Shown here in pieces: positions 34,826-40,000 of a stretch of 40,000 nucleotides of DNA. A program made the position numbers and the translations under genes. This stretch comes from Eimeria necatrix (taxonomy: Eukaryota; Apicomplexa; Conoidasida; Eucoccidiorida; Eimeriidae), in assembly GCF_000499385.1 (NCBI RefSeq), contig NW_013652829.1, positions 1 to 40,000 on the forward strand, written 5' to 3'. Position 1 is the stretch's first letter. Each line of letters begins with the position of its first letter. A model generated the notes under the pieces. It did not search any database, was not told the origin of the DNA, and was given only the letters and a program-made list of their open reading frames with translations.

Positions 34826-34867
34826 GGTTTAGGGTTTAGGGTTTAGGGTTTAGGGTTTAGGGTTTGG
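34826..34867. repeat. Telomere-like GGGTTTA array upstream of the THADA-like start
   Basis: Six GGGTTTA units end 25 bases before the ATG at 34892. The array contains an in-frame TAG, so the long open frame begins just inside it. Confidence 0.9.
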
Positions 34868-34891
34868 GGGCTGGCGCGGCGCCTCGTAACA

Positions 34892-34998
34892 ATGGAATCC
34901 AACTGTGCATGCGCCGCTCCTACTCGTGGGGCCCTTAATTCGTGCGATTCGTTTCTCGTTGAGGCGTTGCAGCTGCTGCTGCGCAGCAGCAACTCACC

Positions 34999-35038
<40 letters not shown>

Positions 35039-35338
35039 TGTGCTGCTCTGCAGCTTGGGCCTGCCAGGCCCCAGGGCTCAAGCAGCTCGCAGCCAGCAGA
35101 GGTGAAGGACGCGCTGGATTCTCTCTTTGCTGATGCAGCAGCAGCAGCTGCTGCCGTTGCTGCTGCTCAGCAGCCAGCAGGAGCAGCAGCAGCAACAGCA
35201 GCAGCAACAGCAGCAAATGCTGCTGCGGACAAAGGCAGCAGCAGCAACGTAAGCTTCGGAAAGGAATGGGTGTTGGAGACTTGGGGGGCTCACTTCAGGC
35301 AGCACCTTGCCGCCCAAAGTCGTGCTGCGTCACTGCGG

Positions 35339-35375
<37 letters not shown>

Positions 35376-35515
35376 CCCCTGCTGCTGCTGCTGCTGCTGC
35401 TGCTTCTGAAGGGCAGCTTGAAAGCCTTCAAGGTTTGGCTTCCGCTTTAATGCAAGCAGCAGACAGCCTCGCGAAGCTCCGGACCCCAGCTAAGGCTGGA
35501 GCAGCGGCGCCGCAC

Positions 35516-35553
<38 letters not shown>

Positions 35554-35851
35554 TGCTGCTGCTGCTGAAGCAGCAAGAGGAGACATTCAAGGGATGGGCT
35601 CAAGAGCTTCAGGTGTACAGACACCGAAGGCTGCCCTGAACGGCTTGGCGCTGTCTCCCGCTGCTGCTGCTGCTGCTGCTGTTGTGTATGCGCAGTTCTG
35701 CTGCTGGTGGCTTAACCTGCTGCATCAGCAGCAGCAGCAGCTGCTGCTGCAGCAGCACCAATCCAGCGGCGTAGAGGGGAAGCTTCAGCGGCTCTGCCGC
35801 TTGCTGCAGCAGATTCTTCTCGTTCTGTCTCCGCTCCATCTGCAAGCAACT

Positions 35852-35893
<42 letters not shown>

Positions 35894-35973
35894 GTCGGAG
35901 AAGTAGTGGCCTGTCCTTCAGCACTGCTTTGCAAGTGTTGGACATTGTGCACGCAGCAGCAGCAACAGCAGCA

Positions 35974-36011
<38 letters not shown>

Positions 36012-36119
36012 AGGAGAGGCCAGGTGGCCCTGGCTCTGCTGTGACGCTTTGCTACGCTCGCCGCCTTCTACGGGGACTCTGTCAGCCAGCAGCAGCAGCA
36101 GCAACAGCAAAAGAAGACA

Positions 36120-36152
<33 letters not shown>

Positions 36153-36300
36153 CAAAAGAAGACACAGCAGCAGCAGCAGCAGCAGCAGCAGGCATGAGCT
36201 TGGAAAAACGCAGCGCTGCAGCAGCTCTGAAGCAATTTGCTGCCTTTACAGCCGCAGAAATCCCTCGTGCAGCTCTGCTGCAGTCCATCAAGCAGCAAAC

Positions 36301-36340
<40 letters not shown>

Positions 36341-36612
36341 GACATATATCTCCTGGAGGGGCCGTTGGAGCTCTGCTTCACTACGCTGCTGCATGACAAT
36401 GTGGACAGTTTTTCAGCAGCAGGAGCAGCAGCAGCTGCTGCAGCAACAACACAAGAAGCTGAAGCAGCAGCAGCAGCAGCTGCTGCAGCAGCAACACAAG
36501 AAGCTGAAGCAACAGCAGCAGCAGCAGAAGGACTAAGTTGGGGCCTCTCTTCCCTCGGAGCCCTTATTTGGAGGCTTCCTTGCATGCAGCACCTGCTTTC
36601 TGACTGCCCTGT

Positions 36613-36646
<34 letters not shown>

Positions 36647-36650
36647 CAGG

Positions 36651-36683
<33 letters not shown>

Positions 36684-37207
36684 GGCAGCAGCGGCTCCTA
36701 TGGCGCCTGCTGCAGCTGCTGCGCGAGGAGCAGCTGCAGCAAATGGCTGCTGTGCTTCCTCTGTCTTCATTGTTTGTGCAGCTGCTGCTGCACAGGGGCC
36801 CTTCGATACAGGGGGCCCCCACAAGTCCTCTGGGGGCCCCCTCAGGGGCCCCCTCAGGGGCCCCCTTGGGGGCCCCCCTAGGGGCCCCCTTGGGGGCCCC
36901 CATGGGGAGCAGCAGCAAGGGGCCCCCATCGGGCGAGCTGCTGCGTCCCTGCTGCCGCTTTGTGCTGCTTGGGCTGTGTCTTGAGCTGCTGAAGGAGAAA
37001 GGGGAGAAGCAAAGAGCTGCTGCGCTGCAGCTGCTGCAGTGCATGCAGCCAGCAGCAGCAGCAGCAGCAGAAGCTGCTGCTGCTGCAGATGCTTTGTGTA
37101 AAGCTTTTAGCTGCCTCACTCCCTTAGTTAAGACGGCCCTGCTGCGGGCGCTGCTGCAGCAGCAGCACGAACCAGCAGCGGATGACCAGCCTGAGAAACG
37201 GCGGAGC

Positions 37208-37247
<40 letters not shown>

Positions 37248-37579
37248 TGGCCAGTTCTTTCTGCTGTGCCCATGCTGCCCCAGAAGAGCAGCAGCAGCAG
37301 CTTAGGCTGCAGCTCAGCTGCATCTTTGCTGTTACAGAGTCAGAGAGTGGGGCCGACGAGGGGCGCAGGTTGCTGCTGCTGCAGCTGTGGCTCCAGCAGG
37401 CCCCACAAGTCCCGCTGCTGCTGCTGCTGCAGCAGCAACAGCAGCAGGCGCTGCAGCTCGTAGCAGATGTAGCCCTGCGCTGCTGGCAGCACCACCGCAG
37501 AACAGTACACTCTGCTGCTCGCGCTGTTTGGGCGTTGCTGCAGCAGCGCTGCTCCGAGGGCATGCCTGCAGCAGCAGGG

Positions 37580-37625
<46 letters not shown>

Positions 37626-37864
37626 AAGGGCAGCTGGAACTGCTGGTGGCTCTCTGCAAAAGGCTCTTCTGTCTCCCTGCCACCTGCAGGAAAGCTCTTT
37701 ATCAAGCCCTGGCTTCTTTAGTCCCAGCTCTGGGGGCTTCTCTCGTGCTGCTGCTGCAGCCCTATTTGCTGCAGCACCTCCTCTCCCAGCTGCACAACAG
37801 GCCTCTGCGGTCAGCAGCAATGCTCTCCCTCCGCGCGCTCTGTGAAGACCTCAGTAGGCGCGAC

Positions 37865-37931
<67 letters not shown>

Positions 37932-37932
37932 T

Positions 37933-37964
<32 letters not shown>

Positions 37965-38080
37965 CAGGAAAAGGCAGCACCGGCCAGCCTACTGACCGTC
38001 AACGCATGCAGCAGCTGGGCAGCATGCCTTCGCGAAGCCTTCGGGGCTTCTTGATGGAGCCTCTACGTAATGCGCTGACG

Positions 38081-38125
<45 letters not shown>

Positions 38126-38415
38126 GTGTACTGCACCGAGGCGGCTTCCTTGCCGCAGCAACAGCAGCAGCAGCAGCAGCAGCAGGAAGGGCCTCGGGAA
38201 TACGCTTTGCTGCTGCCAGTGCTGCTGCAGGCAGCCGATGACTCCCCACCTGCAGAGGCTTTTGCTGAGACTGTGCTGCCGCTGCTGCTGCGGCTGGAGC
38301 CTTCTGCTGCAGCGCCGCTGCTGCTGTCGCTGAGTGCGCAGCTGCCTCTCGAGTCGGTCGAAGCAGCAGCAGCAACGAAGCAGGCGAGCAGCAGCAGCCC
38401 GGGCGTCGCCGCCGA

Positions 38416-38470
<55 letters not shown>

Positions 38471-39018
38471 CAGGGGCCGGCACGGCCGTGGAGCTGCGCA
38501 GAGGCGGCGCTGCTGGCAGCAGCAAGAGCTGCTGGCCTCTGCAGATGGGAAGTTGCAGACAGTTCTACGGGGCTGCCAGGTGCTCGCTCGAGCAGCGCAG
38601 CAGGCAGCAGCAGCAACAGCAGCTGCTGCTGCAGCAGCAGCAGCGGGGCGCAGAGCCCTTTGTGCCTCGTGGTGCGCGGCTGCAGCAGCACGGGGGCTGC
38701 TGCCTGCTACAGTGCTGCTGCAGCAAGACTGCGGAGGGGCCTCAGCAGCGGGGCGCGTCAGCTGCGGCTGCTGCTGCTGGAGGCGCTGGCGCTGCACCCG
38801 CAGAGCACTGCTGCTCCTTGCTGCCAGGAGCTGCAGCTGCTGCTGTTTGCTGCAGCGCAGCAGCTGCGGCTGGGATCGGCAGCAGAACGATCCCAGTTTG
38901 CTGCTGCCTTCGAGCGACTCCTCCTCAGAGCCAGAAATGCCTTTCGCCTGCAGCTGGCGGCCCACACAGACAGCAGCCTCGCAGCGCTGGCCGAGCGAGG
39001 CTGCTGCTGCTGCAACCC

Positions 39019-39062
<44 letters not shown>

Positions 39063-39110
39063 TGCCACAGAAACCACAGCAGCAGCAGCCCCAGAAGCAG
39101 CAGCAGCCCC

Positions 39111-39144
<34 letters not shown>

Positions 39145-39177
39145 CCAGCAGCAGCAGCCCCAGCAGCAGCAGCAGCC

Positions 39178-39224
<47 letters not shown>

Positions 39225-39442
39225 CGCCGTGCTGCGGGGGCTCTCTGGGTTGCTTCTTGCTGTTTCTCAAAAGGCTGCACCGCCGCTGCCTCCTTTGCTG
39301 CTACCCAGGGGCGCCGCCGGACCGGCTGCAGGTGTCTTTGCTGCTGCTGCAGTGTCTGTACACTCTGTGGGGTTTGGGCGCTGCGCCGCAGCACCACCGC
39401 AAGAGGTCCACGGCGCTGCAGGCAGCAGCTGCTGTCGCTGCC

Positions 39443-39478
<36 letters not shown>

Positions 39479-39663
39479 GACCCCACAGGAAGCTGCAGCA
39501 GGGCCGTGGCTGCTGCACTGGGCTGGCAAGCTGCTGCTGTCCGCCAGCAGCTGCTGGCCATGCTGCCAGTTGCTGGGGGTTCTGTCCCCCGCAGCCTTTT
39601 GCTGAATTTGCTGCTGCTGATGCCCAGCGAGGCGCAGCCCGCTGCGGCTCTAGCCCCGGCCCC

Positions 39664-39716
<53 letters not shown>

Positions 39717-40000
39717 CGCAGCCTCACTTTGGGGGCATCCGACGGGACGTGTGGGGTGCTGTTCAAATGGCTCTTTCCCTCAGGCAAGACGAATCTGCTG
39801 CGGGCAGTCTGCGCCTGCAGCTGCTGCTGCACGAGCTGTTCGCAGAGCCTTTGGAAGCAGCAGCAGCAGCAGAGCAGCAGCAGCAGCAGCTTCAGCAACA
39901 AAGTGGCGTTGCTGCTGCTGCTGCTGCTGCTTGCAAGTTGCCTGCGTCGGCACTGGGCAAACAAACGGCATTCTGTGCTGCACTGAAGGAGATCTTGCAA
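34892..40000 (+). CDS. THADA: THADA/Trm732-like HEAT-repeat protein, N-terminal 1703 residues, runs off the window
   Basis: From ATG 34892 (AACAATGG, favourable context) one frame stays open to the last base, 1703 codons without a stop. Between poly-Gln/Ala/Ser/Leu blocks are amphipathic helical segments typical of an alpha-solenoid, for example KALYQALASLVPALGASLVL and LRSAAMLSLRALCEDLSRRD (residues 930-990). From about residue 1290 the order follows recalled human THADA: RLLLLEALALHPQST with QELQLLLFAAAQQL and FERLLLRARNAF; then FLKRLHRRC and YPGAPPDRLQVSLLLLQCL (human has a PG motif followed by R.SAL.IL there); then RSLLLNLLLLMP. THADA/Trm732 partners FTSJ1/Trm7 for 2'-O-methylation at tRNA position 32. 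The diagnostic DUF2428 region would lie beyond 40000. A Gly-Ala-Pro minisatellite is at 36783-36905. The antisense frames of 488-533 codons are shadows. Being a coding gene is more certain than the family name. Confidence 0.65.

Larger units (their letters stand above)
31210..34891. other. Repeat-rich interval between paralogue B and the THADA-like gene
   Basis: Pyrimidine-rich sequence and three tandem repeats (entered separately) run to 33000. Unique AT-rich sequence lies at 31805-32570. A possible terminal exon for paralogue B is 32034-32058 (C then GEVGELI and TGA), but this is speculative. A weak minus-strand gene candidate is at 33035-33650, near-palindromic AAAAGAACTAAAAGAGA repeats at 33790-33895 and a telomere-like array at 33999-34051. 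A minus frame at 34168-34374 (GLEDKAAFEAQKSSVDCLG) looks protein-like but is isolated. Confidence 0.5.

Noticed and set aside
3709..34867. True chromosome end suggested by TTTAGGG repeats
   Set aside because: All arrays are short (about 5-8 units), internal, in both orientations and mostly in introns, so they are interstitial.
36082..37683. 533-codon minus-strand frame
   Set aside because: It is antisense to the continuous THADA-like frame and consists mostly of poly-Cys, poly-Ser and poly-Ala from CTG tracts. Its non-repeat stretches lack helical or conserved character.
38063..39529. 488-codon minus-strand frame
   Set aside because: Shadow of the THADA-like coding strand; any CAG-rich gene leaves long open frames on both strands.

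Overview
The window is nuclear DNA of an apicomplexan, almost certainly the coccidian genus Eimeria (species not determinable from this window; it resembles chicken Eimeria such as E. tenella). The evidence is very frequent CAG/CTG trinucleotide tracts coding for runs of Ala, Gln, Ser and Leu inside conserved eukaryotic proteins, many interstitial copies of the plant-type telomere heptamer (AAACCCT/TTTAGGG), intron-containing genes and a mitochondrial-type E2 acyltransferase. Protein similarities below come from recalled family sequences, not from a search.

Layout. 1-960 is AT-rich tandem repeat ending in a possible terminal exon (976-1245). 1246-3466 is microsatellite-rich. 3467-7401 (+) is an eight-exon FBXO9/Hrt3-type F-box gene. 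7402-8774 is intergenic. 8775-13636 (+) is a seven-exon RecQ DNA helicase. 13637-14480 is a GGGGCCCC-rich spacer. About 14730-15913 (-) holds at least five phase-consistent exons of an unrecognised gene. 16340-18740 is two blocks of A+T-rich satellite. 18750-23309 (-) is a twelve-exon branched-chain alpha-keto acid dehydrogenase E2 (DBT). 23310-26127 is a repeat-poor island without a confident gene. 26128-28753 (+) and 29631-31209 (+) are tandem paralogues of an unrecognised membrane protein family; the second has a frame break. 31210-34891 is mostly short tandem repeats with a weak (-) gene candidate. From 34892 to the window end an uninterrupted (+) frame of 1703 codons encodes what looks like the N-terminal part of THADA/Trm732, the HEAT-repeat partner of the tRNA 2'-O-methyltransferase.

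The genes do not form a pathway; they are ordinary housekeeping genes inflated by repeats. The unusual biology is in how the repeats sit relative to splicing. In the gene models solved here by codon phase and family alignment, exonic tracts read mainly CAG on the sense strand and intronic tracts mainly CTG. (CTG)n often runs straight into the 3' splice site, telomere-like arrays start within a few bases of many 5' splice sites, and in two introns the exon/intron boundary itself appears to have been tandemly copied. One telomere-like array is coding, inside the RecQ helicase core.
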